Shown piece after piece: positions 33,366 through 40,475 of a stretch of 47,243 bases of DNA. Every line of letters starts with the position of its first letter. The stretch's first letter is position 1. Both the position numbers and the translations under genes were made by a program. The notes below the pieces were generated by a model. The model did not search any database. It had not been told where the DNA came from and was given only the letters and a program-made list of their open reading frames with translations. The stretch is from Candidatus Woesebacteria bacterium RIFCSPHIGHO2_01_FULL_39_32 (GTDB lineage Bacteria > Patescibacteriota > Microgenomatia > UBA8517): positions 1 to 47,243 of the forward strand of contig MGGJ01000002.1 in assembly GCA_001792345.1 (NCBI GenBank), in the 5' to 3' direction.

Positions 33366-36188
33366 TTAAAGACAAGATCCGTAAATAGTCAGTGCATTAA
33401 CAGTGTGATCTGCAGGATTACACGACCCGGCCCAGTTTACGAGTGCGGTAACAACGTCTTCACAACTCCAACTACTTTTTTGACAACTGCTACCTCCTCC
33501 GGCTGGATCTGAGAGATCATAGTTTATACTACCAGGCTTACAAGGTGAATTAGCGAGGTTGAAAAGCGCTTTATGATTATTAGCTAGCCATTCTGCCATA
33601 TTCATGGTTGCTTCGTAAAAATTACACGGGTTATAACCGCTTGGACACTGCTGATAGGGTCCGAAAGCACCCCCACCAACATAACAGAAGTCTCCCTGGT
33701 TTGCATTATAATTACAGGGTGGATCGTAGTATGTGGGGTTACAATTAGGAAATTCACATAATACGGCATTGGTAATATTTTCCTGTGTATATCTTCCATA
33801 GCAACTCGGGTTTGCAACACGGGGTTCAAACCCGCCCTCTGCATACATCAGGGCTGCGATAAGATCAGGCGGAACATTATATTGGCTACCCGCGGATTCA
33901 AAAACCTTTCTCATAAGATCAGGTATTGTTTCGTTTCTTATCTGGGTGTGAGAAAGCTTACAACTAGAGTCAGTGGGTAGAGGCGGTATTTCGGTAAATG
34001 GACACTCAGCCGGTGGGATAGGCTGAGCCGAGGCGGAAAGACAGCCTTGTCCATATCCTTGTGGTCTTAAAGCAGTTTGCATACACTGCAGGAAATATTG
34101 GTGAATTCCCCCGATGTAGCGGAAATAAAGTTCAGCCTGGCCAGGAATTCGGTTGTTGCCCGCCCTTATTGATAAACCAGGTGTTAGCGGGATAAAATCC
34201 ACGGGCGTTGCGCCGGGAATTGCCCAAAGCCGTCTTATGGGACGCCCTTCCACGTCTTCGATTTTAGGGAACATTCTTTTGAAAACACTGGAAGGACCGG
34301 CAACAAGTTTCGACCAGACTTCTTTGGCGAGAGGAGTTTTGGTTATAGTTTTAAAATTAACGGCAACTGTATTGCTACAGGTTTCAGTAAAGTCAAATGC
34401 TGAAATATCGACAGTTATGGGTTCGCATTTTTTGTATACAGTTATATTTCCGGAACATTCAAGTCCACCGCAACATTCTCCGATCGGTGTTCCAAACATC
34501 TCACAAGTTTCATCCTCTCCTAAGCAGCCGGGAGGTGAAGGCCAAGAACCACAGCCGACTCCGCAAAACTCATTATCACCACAATCAACTTGTCCGTAGT
34601 ATGTTGTACAATCCAAATCCTCTTGCGGTAAGGGTTCGCAATTACCCCCGGACGCTTCGCAAACTCTTCCTTCACCTGCTACTGCTTTAGTAAAGGTGCA
34701 GGCAACTTGGGCTGTATATGCAACTGTTGCGGAGAGCTCGCCCGCAAAAAGATCATCCCCCGGATTTGTGCGAACTTCGGTCAGGTCACAAAATTTATCA
34801 TAAGGGACATAGCTTGATCCCGGTTCGGCGTCAAGGTCGGCTTCCTGGGGTGAATAAACTTGCTGCAAAAGATCTGCCAACTCAAATGATTCCTGCATGT
34901 GGGCAAAGAAAAGATCTGCCGGTTCCTGATTTATTATTGAAGAATCAATAATAACTACATCATTCGGATTGGAAGGCTGAATTGCATAGTCGTCTATTTC
35001 TACATTGCCAAGTCTATCTTCGGTTGACGAGAAAGGGATGTAGGTGAATAACCTCCAGGGATTATCTGCTCTCCAGGATAGATAAGCTGACCAGAAGTCC
35101 TCCCAAGTGCCGAAGTTACGTCTCAATGGGGGAAGGTTAAACTTACTAATCCAGTCGGTGAGGCGAATCTTATCCTTAATAATATTAGTATAACAACCTG
35201 CGGGATGCCCCAAAAGATTTGTACAACCGATTATTTGGTCATGTCTTATGCAGTTTGGGTCTTTTGGAACGGCATTCGGATCACAGTTAATCGAGCGCTG
35301 TGCTTTCCTTACTTCCTCACCCCTTCTTACTATTTGACTTTCCCAAGACAAAAGTCGTTTCAAAGGGCCGGAGAAATCAACCAACCTTTTCTCTCCCTCT
35401 TCTGAAAGTCCGCCCAAAAGATTTGTGTCCGGCGGATTATACTCTGCCCGTCCGATGAGGCCGTTTATGTACCAACTGACATATTCATTTACTTTGGTTG
35501 GATCATCAACCGTTTCATCTCCCTGAAAAAGGCTATTTACTACCTTATATGGATCAGATTCATTTCCCAATGAGGGTTCGGTAAAACCCATGATGGGAAA
35601 GTAGGCTTCCCTAAGATCAACCGCAATATCCCTTACCCGATCTATAATAAAGTAACAAGTTTCTGTCCCATTTCCATTATCTATGCACTCGCTTGCCGCA
35701 CAGTCATTATTATCTTTACAACCTACGTCCGGTATACAAGCGCTGATATTTCTGTCTACACATTGTCCACTGCCATTACAGTATTTGCAGCTAAAAAAGA
35801 AGTCAGAGCCGCCTGAGATTGGAGGAAACGGTTGAATTTCATTTCCTTCAAAAAAATACTTCCAGTCAAGGGAAGGAATCATGTTGCCGTCGGAATATCT
35901 TTTTTCGATAACTATTGGATCAAGCAAAACCAGATCGTTTCCGCAAAAAAGAGCCAGATCTTCAGCATCAGGATTGCAAGGACTTGCTTGGTAAGGCCTT
36001 AGAGAGTGGAATTCGTTGTCACTAGTTTCGTTACAAGGAAAGGGCGTGGGGGTTGGCATAGGTATAGCCTCTTGAGCGATGACCGGTTTTCCGAAATCGA
36101 TGTATGGGAAAAGCAGGTATAGAAAGAACCCAAAAAGTATGGATAGGAGTAGATAAATATTTTTTTTGTAAGTTCTAAATAAGCGCAT
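33366..36188 (-). CDS. Large Cys-rich surface protein with C-terminal transglycosylase-like domain
   Basis: A 940-residue exported protein: basic start, membrane segment or signal at about 11-33, then a Cys-rich external region with many paired cysteines. One segment (DNA 34425-34526) fits C-x6-C-x9-CC-x4-C-x9-C, a cystine-knot-like spacing also present twice in the upstream pilin fusion. The last 190 residues look like a lytic transglycosylase (SLT/VirB1-like): YNVPPDLIAALMYAEGGFEP with a candidate catalytic Glu, and GGGAFGPYQQ. A VirB1-type role, opening the wall for the machine, would fit. The gene is 4 bp from the pilin gene before it. Confidence 0.8.
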   Translation of the reverse strand: MRLFRTYKKNIYLLLSILFGFFLYLLFPYIDFGKPVIAQEAIPMPTPTPFPCNETSDNEFHSLRPYQASPCNPDAEDLALFCGNDLVLLDPIVIEKRYSDGNMIPSLDWKYFFEGNEIQPFPPISGGSDFFFSCKYCNGSGQCVDRNISACIPDVGCKDNNDCAASECIDNGNGTETCYFIIDRVRDIAVDLREAYFPIMGFTEPSLGNESDPYKVVNSLFQGDETVDDPTKVNEYVSWYINGLIGRAEYNPPDTNLLGGLSEEGEKRLVDFSGPLKRLLSWESQIVRRGEEVRKAQRSINCDPNAVPKDPNCIRHDQIIGCTNLLGHPAGCYTNIIKDKIRLTDWISKFNLPPLRRNFGTWEDFWSAYLSWRADNPWRLFTYIPFSSTEDRLGNVEIDDYAIQPSNPNDVVIIDSSIINQEPADLFFAHMQESFELADLLQQVYSPQEADLDAEPGSSYVPYDKFCDLTEVRTNPGDDLFAGELSATVAYTAQVACTFTKAVAGEGRVCEASGGNCEPLPQEDLDCTTYYGQVDCGDNEFCGVGCGSWPSPPGCLGEDETCEMFGTPIGECCGGLECSGNITVYKKCEPITVDISAFDFTETCSNTVAVNFKTITKTPLAKEVWSKLVAGPSSVFKRMFPKIEDVEGRPIRRLWAIPGATPVDFIPLTPGLSIRAGNNRIPGQAELYFRYIGGIHQYFLQCMQTALRPQGYGQGCLSASAQPIPPAECPFTEIPPLPTDSSCKLSHTQIRNETIPDLMRKVFESAGSQYNVPPDLIAALMYAEGGFEPRVANPSCYGRYTQENITNAVLCEFPNCNPTYYDPPCNYNANQGDFCYVGGGAFGPYQQCPSGYNPCNFYEATMNMAEWLANNHKALFNLANSPCKPGSINYDLSDPAGGGSSCQKSSWSCEDVVTALVNWAGSCNPADHTVNALTIYGSCL

Positions 36189-36192
36189 AAAC

Positions 36193-36507
36193 CTACTGAG
36201 TTATTTTAAAGTTTAAAATATTTAGTTGTCCTGTAAAGACGCCGACAAATCTCAAAAACATATAAGAAAGCGCTACAAGGACAATTCCTCCGATTGCATA
36301 GGTTAATGTCTTTTTGGCTTGTTCAAGTGCTTTAGGATCACCGGCTGAAGTTATAAATTGAATTCCTCCCCAGATAAGCATTGCAAAAAGAAGTATCCCA
36401 CCAAGTCCGAGAAGTGCTGCGAGTGTGTTTGCAAATATTCCTTCAAATCCTTGTAAGGTTGCAATTCCGTTAACGTTAGTTACTTGAGCAAGTAAAAAGG
36501 AACTCAT
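36193..36507 (-). CDS. VirB2/T4SS-pilin-like protein (array member 8)
   Basis: A 104-residue protein with an N-terminal hydrophobic leader, two membrane helices (about 29-50 and 72-92) and the polar inter-helix loop FITSAGDPKALEQAKKTL that marks the family. It is separated from the other pilin genes by a terminator and has its own promoter, and it is followed after 4 bp by the 940-residue gene. This may be the pilin-like subunit tied to the assembly proteins rather than the bulk pilin. Confidence 0.85.
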   Translation of the reverse strand: MSSFLLAQVTNVNGIATLQGFEGIFANTLAALLGLGGILLFAMLIWGGIQFITSAGDPKALEQAKKTLTYAIGGIVLVALSYMFLRFVGVFTGQLNILNFKITQ

Positions 36508-36513
36508 AACTTT

Positions 36514-36542
36514 AGTGTAGCGAAAGAACCAAAGAAGGGCAA
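36514..36542 (-). promoter_or_regulatory. Leaderless-type promoter of the pilin gene at 36507
   Basis: On the minus strand TTGCCC (36537-36542), 17 bp, TACACT (36514-36519), then six bases to the ATG. It restarts transcription after the terminator at 36548-36573 and should also drive the 940-residue gene. Confidence 0.6.
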
Positions 36543-36547
36543 CTCCA

Positions 36548-36573
36548 ATAAAAAACCCCGCATCTGCGGGGTT
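36548..36573 (-). terminator. Rho-independent terminator within the pilin array
   Basis: On the minus strand the sequence AACCCCGCA-GA-TGCGGGGTT forms a 9-bp GC-rich stem with a 2-nt nominal loop (4 if the closing pair opens), followed by a run of T. It lies 20 bp after the stop of the pilin gene at 36594. This is the strongest terminator in the window and ends the pilin operon. Confidence 0.9.
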
Positions 36574-36593
36574 ATCCTCTTTCCTTAGCTATT

Positions 36594-36953
36594 TTAGACA
36601 CCACCTTGGGCGTTTGGAATGTTGAGCGACAAGATATTTATACCAAAAAAGATGTTAACAAGATTTATTATCGCCCAGGCTGCAAACACAATTACTAAAC
36701 CAATTAAAGCTGCTGTAATTTGGCCTCTGGCTGCCTCGGTCTGAGCTTTATCTCCTCCAGAGGTGATGTACTTAATACCACCCCAAACCAGCATGAAGAA
36801 GAAAATTAGTGCTGCAATGATAAGAACAAGAATTATGAGCGCTGAAATAATTGTAGCAATCGTAATATTATTGAGACCCGAAAATTGTCCTCCCGGACCA
36901 ATGTTAATGGCTTGATCTGCTTGGGCTAATATTGTGCTGAAAGCTGTAAACAT
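36594..36953 (-). CDS. VirB2/T4SS-pilin-like protein (array member 7)
   Basis: A 119-residue protein: a leader with a candidate signal (ILAQA), two membrane helices, and the loop YITSGGDKAQTEAARGQI between them. It has a strong promoter of its own (TTGACA-N18-CATAAT) and is followed at once by the strong terminator, so it can be expressed as a single-gene unit. That layout suits an abundant structural pilin. Confidence 0.87.
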   Translation of the reverse strand: MFTAFSTILAQADQAINIGPGGQFSGLNNITIATIISALIILVLIIAALIFFFMLVWGGIKYITSGGDKAQTEAARGQITAALIGLVIVFAAWAIINLVNIFFGINILSLNIPNAQGGV

Positions 36954-36969
36954 ACTTATACTGATTAGT

Positions 36970-36999
36970 ATTATGCTGATAACTAAAATCCTTTGTCAA
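36970..36999 (-). promoter_or_regulatory. Strong promoter of the single-gene pilin unit
   Basis: On the minus strand a perfect TTGACA (36994-36999) and CATAAT (36970-36975) are 18 bp apart. The expected start is about ten bases before the ATG at 36953. Confidence 0.68.
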
Positions 37000-37023
37000 G
37001 TGGGAAAATCTATCAATATTTAT

Positions 37024-37398
37024 TTAGGGACAGATTACCCCGGAGAACGTTATATTAAATTCTCCCACATTAATCCGTCCGATACCGATGCCAAAGAAAC
37101 ACGATACCAAATTTAGTATTGCAAAAAAACCAAGTAAAATTACAACTCCAACTAGAGCACTTGCAATTTTACTGCGAGCAGACTCCATTTTCATTTTGTC
37201 TCCACCTGAGCTGATCCACTGAATTGCACCGTAAATTAAAATAAAAACAAATACGATTGCCCCAATTACAAAACCCAAACCAACAAGAGCAGGTATCAGT
37301 TTGCCAAAAAATTCCGGGCCAGTGAGAGCCCCAAGATCTCCCAATGCGGGATTACTTATTATCTGTGCGATTAGAGGTGAAACAATAAGTGTTTCCAT
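37024..37398 (-). CDS. VirB2/T4SS-pilin-like protein (array member 6)
   Basis: A 124-residue protein with two membrane helices and the loop WISSGGDKMKMESARSKI. The frame extends eight codons upstream into the previous gene, but ATG 37398 follows the stop at 37400 by one base and begins METLIVSPLIAQ, matching the leader shape of the other members. The C-terminal tail (IGRINVGEFNITFSGVICP) is longer than in its neighbours and ends with an extra Cys, so an external tail is possible. Confidence 0.85.
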   Translation of the reverse strand: METLIVSPLIAQIISNPALGDLGALTGPEFFGKLIPALVGLGFVIGAIVFVFILIYGAIQWISSGGDKMKMESARSKIASALVGVVILLGFFAILNLVSCFFGIGIGRINVGEFNITFSGVICP

Positions 37399-37399
37399 T

Positions 37400-37771
37400 T
37401 TACGGTAGTCTAATTGCTTCAATCATAGCACCCAAATCAAGAATACTAGGAAGACCAAGTAAAATTGCGATTAGGCTCATGATAAACATTCCGGCTATAA
37501 CCGCGACAAATCCAATAACACCAGTAGATAGTTTTCTTCTCGCATTCTCGTAGGCTGCTTTATCTCCTCCCGAAGAAATAATTGCTATAGCTCCAGTTAT
37601 GAGCATAAACATAAAATATAACGCTCCTATTATTGTCAGAAGACCAATAATAGCTGAGATGACCTGGGCTAATAATGTAATTGCGTTACTATACGTCCCT
37701 CCTTGCAACCCCAAGTTTCCTATTCCACTTAAAGGACCTATGGGGTTGGACTGTTGTGCTAGATAATTCAT
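37400..37771 (-). CDS. VirB2/T4SS-pilin-like protein (array member 5)
   Basis: A 123-residue protein: a Gly/Pro/Leu-rich leader (MNYLAQQSNPIGPLSG), two membrane helices, and the loop IISSGGDKAAYENARRKL. ATG overlaps the stop of the preceding pilin gene by 4 bp, indicating coupled translation within the array. Confidence 0.86.
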   Translation of the reverse strand: MNYLAQQSNPIGPLSGIGNLGLQGGTYSNAITLLAQVISAIIGLLTIIGALYFMFMLITGAIAIISSGGDKAAYENARRKLSTGVIGFVAVIAGMFIMSLIAILLGLPSILDLGAMIEAIRLP

Positions 37772-38127
37772 TGTGGTGTAAAGTATTGAATGTTTAGTAG
37801 CGCCCCCGGATTACCATAAAGGATCTCTCCTATTATTGCTGCGATTAGAAATGCGCCGGCGGCGACTAGTAATCCCAGTAGACTTTGCCAGATTTTCGCA
37901 GTTGCGTCGCTGATTCTTTTAGGATCTCCACTCGCAGATATGAAAGCAAGGCCCGCTATAACTAGGTTTATTACCGCGTATATTCCTGCAACGACGATAA
38001 GGGTTCTTAATATAATATTCAATAGGACTGCTATCCCGCCAACCCCTCCTCCATCAAATGCTTGTAAGAAGTCGGGTGGATTAACAGGACCCCAAGGATT
38101 TTGTGCTATTTTCATATTACTAAACAT
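37768..38127 (-). CDS. VirB2/T4SS-pilin-like protein (array member 4)
   Basis: A 119-residue protein with two membrane helices and the loop FISASGDPKRISDATAKI. The leader (NPWGPVNPPDFLQAFDGGG) is Pro/Gly-rich. It starts one base after the stop of the upstream pilin gene and overlaps the next by 4 bp. Part of the same coupled set. Confidence 0.86.
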   Translation of the reverse strand: MFSNMKIAQNPWGPVNPPDFLQAFDGGGVGGIAVLLNIILRTLIVVAGIYAVINLVIAGLAFISASGDPKRISDATAKIWQSLLGLLVAAGAFLIAAIIGEILYGNPGALLNIQYFTPQ

Positions 38128-38128
38128 T

Positions 38129-38443
38129 CTACTCGAAAATAGGGATACCTAGCGAGCTTTCAATAAACCGTACGATCAAGAATGCCGCTAAGACTATTAT
38201 AAACCCAATAAAGCCTGCAGTGATAATATTTTGTCCTTGCTGGAATTTTTGAGAGTCACCACCCGCGGTTATCATTTGAAATCCGGCAAAGATGATTAAG
38301 AATAGAAATATTACTCCGGCAACAACTATTGCATTATTAGCTATAAGAGAAACCAACTGTCCAAGACCAGGTAAGTCGGCCAAAAAATGACCTGTTTTTC
38401 CAAAAAATGTGTCTCCGATGGGAACTTGGGCAATTTTATTCAT
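38129..38443 (-). CDS. VirB2/T4SS-pilin-like protein (array member 3)
   Basis: A 104-residue protein with two membrane helices and the loop MITAGGDSQKFQQGQNII. It is first in the four-gene coupled run (members 3-6) after the inserted four-helix-bundle gene, and has its own promoter whose -10 is five bases before the ATG. Confidence 0.86.
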   Translation of the reverse strand: MNKIAQVPIGDTFFGKTGHFLADLPGLGQLVSLIANNAIVVAGVIFLFLIIFAGFQMITAGGDSQKFQQGQNIITAGFIGFIIVLAAFLIVRFIESSLGIPIFE

Positions 38444-38448
38444 ACTTA

Positions 38449-38478
38449 ATTCTAGTACAATATTATGTTATAACTCAA
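38449..38478 (-). promoter_or_regulatory. Leaderless-type promoter of pilin member 3
   Basis: On the minus strand TTGAGT (38473-38478), 18 bp, TAGAAT (38449-38454), then five bases to the ATG at 38443. It overlaps a degenerate heptamer array that trails the four-helix-bundle gene. Confidence 0.5.
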
Positions 38479-38520
38479 ATTTTAAATCTCAAAACAATAT
38501 CTTAAAACTTTTTAACTTCT
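38458..38520 (-). repeat. Degenerate heptamer array at the 3' end of the four-helix-bundle gene
   Basis: Reading the minus strand: AAAAGTT, TTAAGAT, ATTGTTT, TGAGATT, TAAAATT, TGAGTTA, TAACATA. It begins at the stop codon of the four-helix-bundle gene and runs into the next promoter. The first 14 bases recur at the end of the related pseudogene (28946-28959). Confidence 0.5.
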
Positions 38521-38916
38521 TTTACCTTTCAAAGTTAGAAGGCTTGCAGCAATCATCTTTCCGATTTCTTTTACCTCTGTGATGAGAGGTTCTGATTTTC
38601 CCGCTTCCACTAATTTGGAATCTTTAAGAAGCATCAACCAATAAATGGTTTCGTTGGCGCTTTTGAGAGCAATCTCATAAAATTTTATGAAATCTCTCCT
38701 CGAGCTAGAGGATTTGGCTTCGACCAAATTTGCTCCGATAGAAGTTGAACTACGTAACAGTTGATCTCCTATTATCCAGTAGGCTCTTTTTTGAGGAAAA
38801 TCTTTAACTAGATCAATTATAGTAAGCGAAAACTTATAAGCTCGGTATTTTACGTTAGATTTAAGATTTGCGTTGTGGTTTTGAGTTTTGACATATGACA
38901 TTTGAGTTTGATTCAC
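38512..38916 (-). CDS. Four-helix-bundle protein (23S rRNA intervening-sequence type)
   Basis: A 134-residue helical protein with the family marks RAYKFSLTIIDLVKDFP, LLRSSTSIGANLVEAKS and FIKFYEIALKSANETIYWL. It sits between two pilin genes. The frame starts with GTG 38916, overlapping the pilin stop by 4 bp, but the first 22 residues (MNQTQMSYVKTQNHNANLKS) are the translation of a heptamer array, so the conserved protein begins near residue 23; ATG 38901 is another start. Its biochemical role is not known; the family pairs with phage-diversification and rRNA-insertion loci in other bacteria. Confidence 0.82.
   Translation of the reverse strand: MNQTQMSYVKTQNHNANLKSNVKYRAYKFSLTIIDLVKDFPQKRAYWIIGDQLLRSSTSIGANLVEAKSSSSRRDFIKFYEIALKSANETIYWLMLLKDSKLVEAGKSEPLITEVKEIGKMIAASLLTLKGKRS
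38847..38915 (-). repeat. Degenerate heptamer array at the 5' end of the four-helix-bundle gene
   Basis: Minus-strand units: TGAATCA, AACTCAA, ATGTCAT, ATGTCAA, AACTCAA, AACCACA, ACGCAAA, TCTTAAA. Two units are identical and most keep A-A-N-T/C-C-A-A. It is translated as the odd N-terminus of the protein. Confidence 0.5.
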
Positions 38917-39293
38917 CCAAAAATATCTATAATTGGCGGCAGATCTAGAATTCGTGCAACGAGTTGTACTAGCCAGAAAGATACAAAAACTATTATAAAC
39001 CCAACAATTGCATTATAAATTTTTTGTTGGCCGGCGGCTAACGCCTTAGGATCATTTTGTGAAGTAAGAATTTGGAACCCTCCGAGAATGATGAATAAAA
39101 GAATAAGAAAGCCAGCAAGACCAAAGACATAAGGTAATAATTCTTGAATTATTCTGCCAATAGTAAAATTTCTTAATCTGAAGATGGCTGTTCCCATTAG
39201 ATTTGAAAAATCAATACCAGCACTCGGTACTTGAGCATGTACTGTCTGGGGAAAGATGGAAGTTATAATTGTTAATACAATAAGAAATAGCAT
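38913..39293 (-). CDS. VirB2/T4SS-pilin-like protein (array member 2)
   Basis: A 126-residue protein with a classical signal peptide (LFLIVLTIITSIF, then VHA before QV), two membrane helices, and the loop ILTSQNDPKALAAGQQKI. It follows the Cys-rich pilin fusion after 7 bp. Of the small members it has the clearest signal cleavage site. Confidence 0.87.
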   Translation of the reverse strand: MLFLIVLTIITSIFPQTVHAQVPSAGIDFSNLMGTAIFRLRNFTIGRIIQELLPYVFGLAGFLILLFIILGGFQILTSQNDPKALAAGQQKIYNAIVGFIIVFVSFWLVQLVARILDLPPIIDIFG

Positions 39294-39300
39294 ATATGTG

Positions 39301-40419
39301 CTATTTTAAACCTGGTATTTTGAGTATTTCAACCCCGATTAAGTTAAGAATGTACGCTCCAAATAGAAGTAAGACTACGCCCATCACGGCTGCCGTGAGA
39401 AGCTCTTTTCCTGCTTGAAGTCTTTGTGGGTTACCCCCAGAAGTAATAATCATAAACCCTGCATATATAATAAGTATTAATGCAATACCACCAACTATTC
39501 CAATTCCCCAAAGTATAACAAATCTTGCAAATGCATTCTGTTCAGTAATAGGAATACATCCAATTGCAGTATAAATTTCTGCTGTACAGTCACCTATGCC
39601 TGGAGTATCGCAAGGCTTTCCATTTTTGTCACAGAAAATTTTAATAGGCGAGGCTTTGATTGATTTGCAGGCTGCTTCACAAAGAGCGAGATCTCCATAA
39701 GTGCCTGTCCCTGATTCATTACAGCCCACACCAGGAATACACGCATATTTTAATGGTACGCCCCCACTACAAGCCTGATCGCAAGATGTATAGTCGGCGT
39801 ACTCTGGGGGCGCGCATCCAAAATTTGTGCTAGTTGCGTAACACGGCAAACACAATCCTGCCGTCTCACAAAAGTACCCGGTAACAGCGGCCGGTGGCTC
39901 TTGGCATTTTAAATTAGCGCCTCCACCCGCATAATTATTACACACAAGTCCACTACAACAACCATCTTGTGTTCCTGGTGGACCAGTACAAGGATCATCT
40001 AAATTGCCACAGGATGCGGGAGTTGTGCAAGTTAAATTCCCCGCAACGTTGTTGCATACAAATCCATCACAACAGCTTCCTTGTGTGCCGACGGTTCCTG
40101 TGCAAGTATCTCCTTCGTTGTCACATACAGGAGCTTCTAAGCAGTTCCCAGCCGGTTGGCCGGCCATACACGGGAAAGTGAGGGTGTTACATAAATTGGG
40201 GTCTGGAAAATAACCAGCCAGATTACAACTCGATAAGTTAAAATCTACTCTACAACCAGCGCTTGGGTTAGCGTCATCCACGGGGTAACAATATGTACAA
40301 GGCAATCCTGTTACGGGGTCACAGTCGGTAACTTGAGCAAATACTGGACTAGAGACAAAAGAAGAAGAAAGTAAATAAAAAGTAATTATGGAGAAGAGGA
40401 TTAATAGAAACTTTCTCAT
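39301..40419 (-). CDS. Cys-rich, cystine-knot-like surface domain fused to a T4SS-pilin-like domain (array member 1)
   Basis: A 372-residue exported protein. A signal peptide ends near residue 28 (VFA before QV). Residues 33-280 are extremely Cys-rich and include two tandem repeats fitting C-x6-C-x9-CC-x4-C-x(8-11)-C at 99-131 and 137-172, the spacing class of inhibitor cystine knots. Two further units of the form C..G.C...Y..L..C..AC follow (about 184-258). The last 80 residues are a two-helix pilin domain with the loop MIITSGGNPQRLQAGKELL. It opens the array, with its own leaderless promoter. It could be a tip adhesin or decorated pilin; disulfide formation outside the cell is assumed. Confidence 0.85.
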   Translation of the reverse strand: MRKFLLILFSIITFYLLSSSFVSSPVFAQVTDCDPVTGLPCTYCYPVDDANPSAGCRVDFNLSSCNLAGYFPDPNLCNTLTFPCMAGQPAGNCLEAPVCDNEGDTCTGTVGTQGSCCDGFVCNNVAGNLTCTTPASCGNLDDPCTGPPGTQDGCCSGLVCNNYAGGGANLKCQEPPAAVTGYFCETAGLCLPCYATSTNFGCAPPEYADYTSCDQACSGGVPLKYACIPGVGCNESGTGTYGDLALCEAACKSIKASPIKIFCDKNGKPCDTPGIGDCTAEIYTAIGCIPITEQNAFARFVILWGIGIVGGIALILIIYAGFMIITSGGNPQRLQAGKELLTAAVMGVVLLLFGAYILNLIGVEILKIPGLK

Positions 40420-40426
40420 TAAATTG

Positions 40427-40465
40427 AGTGTAACACAAAAATAAAAATGGTTAAATTGTTATAAT
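40427..40465. promoter_or_regulatory. Divergent promoters between the pilin array and the SpoIID gene
   Basis: Leftward: TTTAAC (40450-40455), 17 bp, TACACT (40427-40432), then seven bases to the ATG at 40419. Rightward: a perfect TATAAT at 40460-40465, ten bases before ATG 40476. The leftward promoter gives a leaderless transcript for the cluster. Confidence 0.6.
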
Positions 40466-40475
40466 GAAAAGCGCA

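Noticed and set aside
33602-35405. Several open frames on both strands within the 940-residue Cys-rich gene
   Set aside because: They lie wholly inside a gene with a coherent signal, Cys pattern and C-terminal domain; none has domain features of its own.
21829-40419. Integrated conjugative element
   Set aside because: No relaxase, coupling protein, integrase, tRNA target or direct repeats at the edges were found, and the cluster sits between dnaN and ordinary surface genes.
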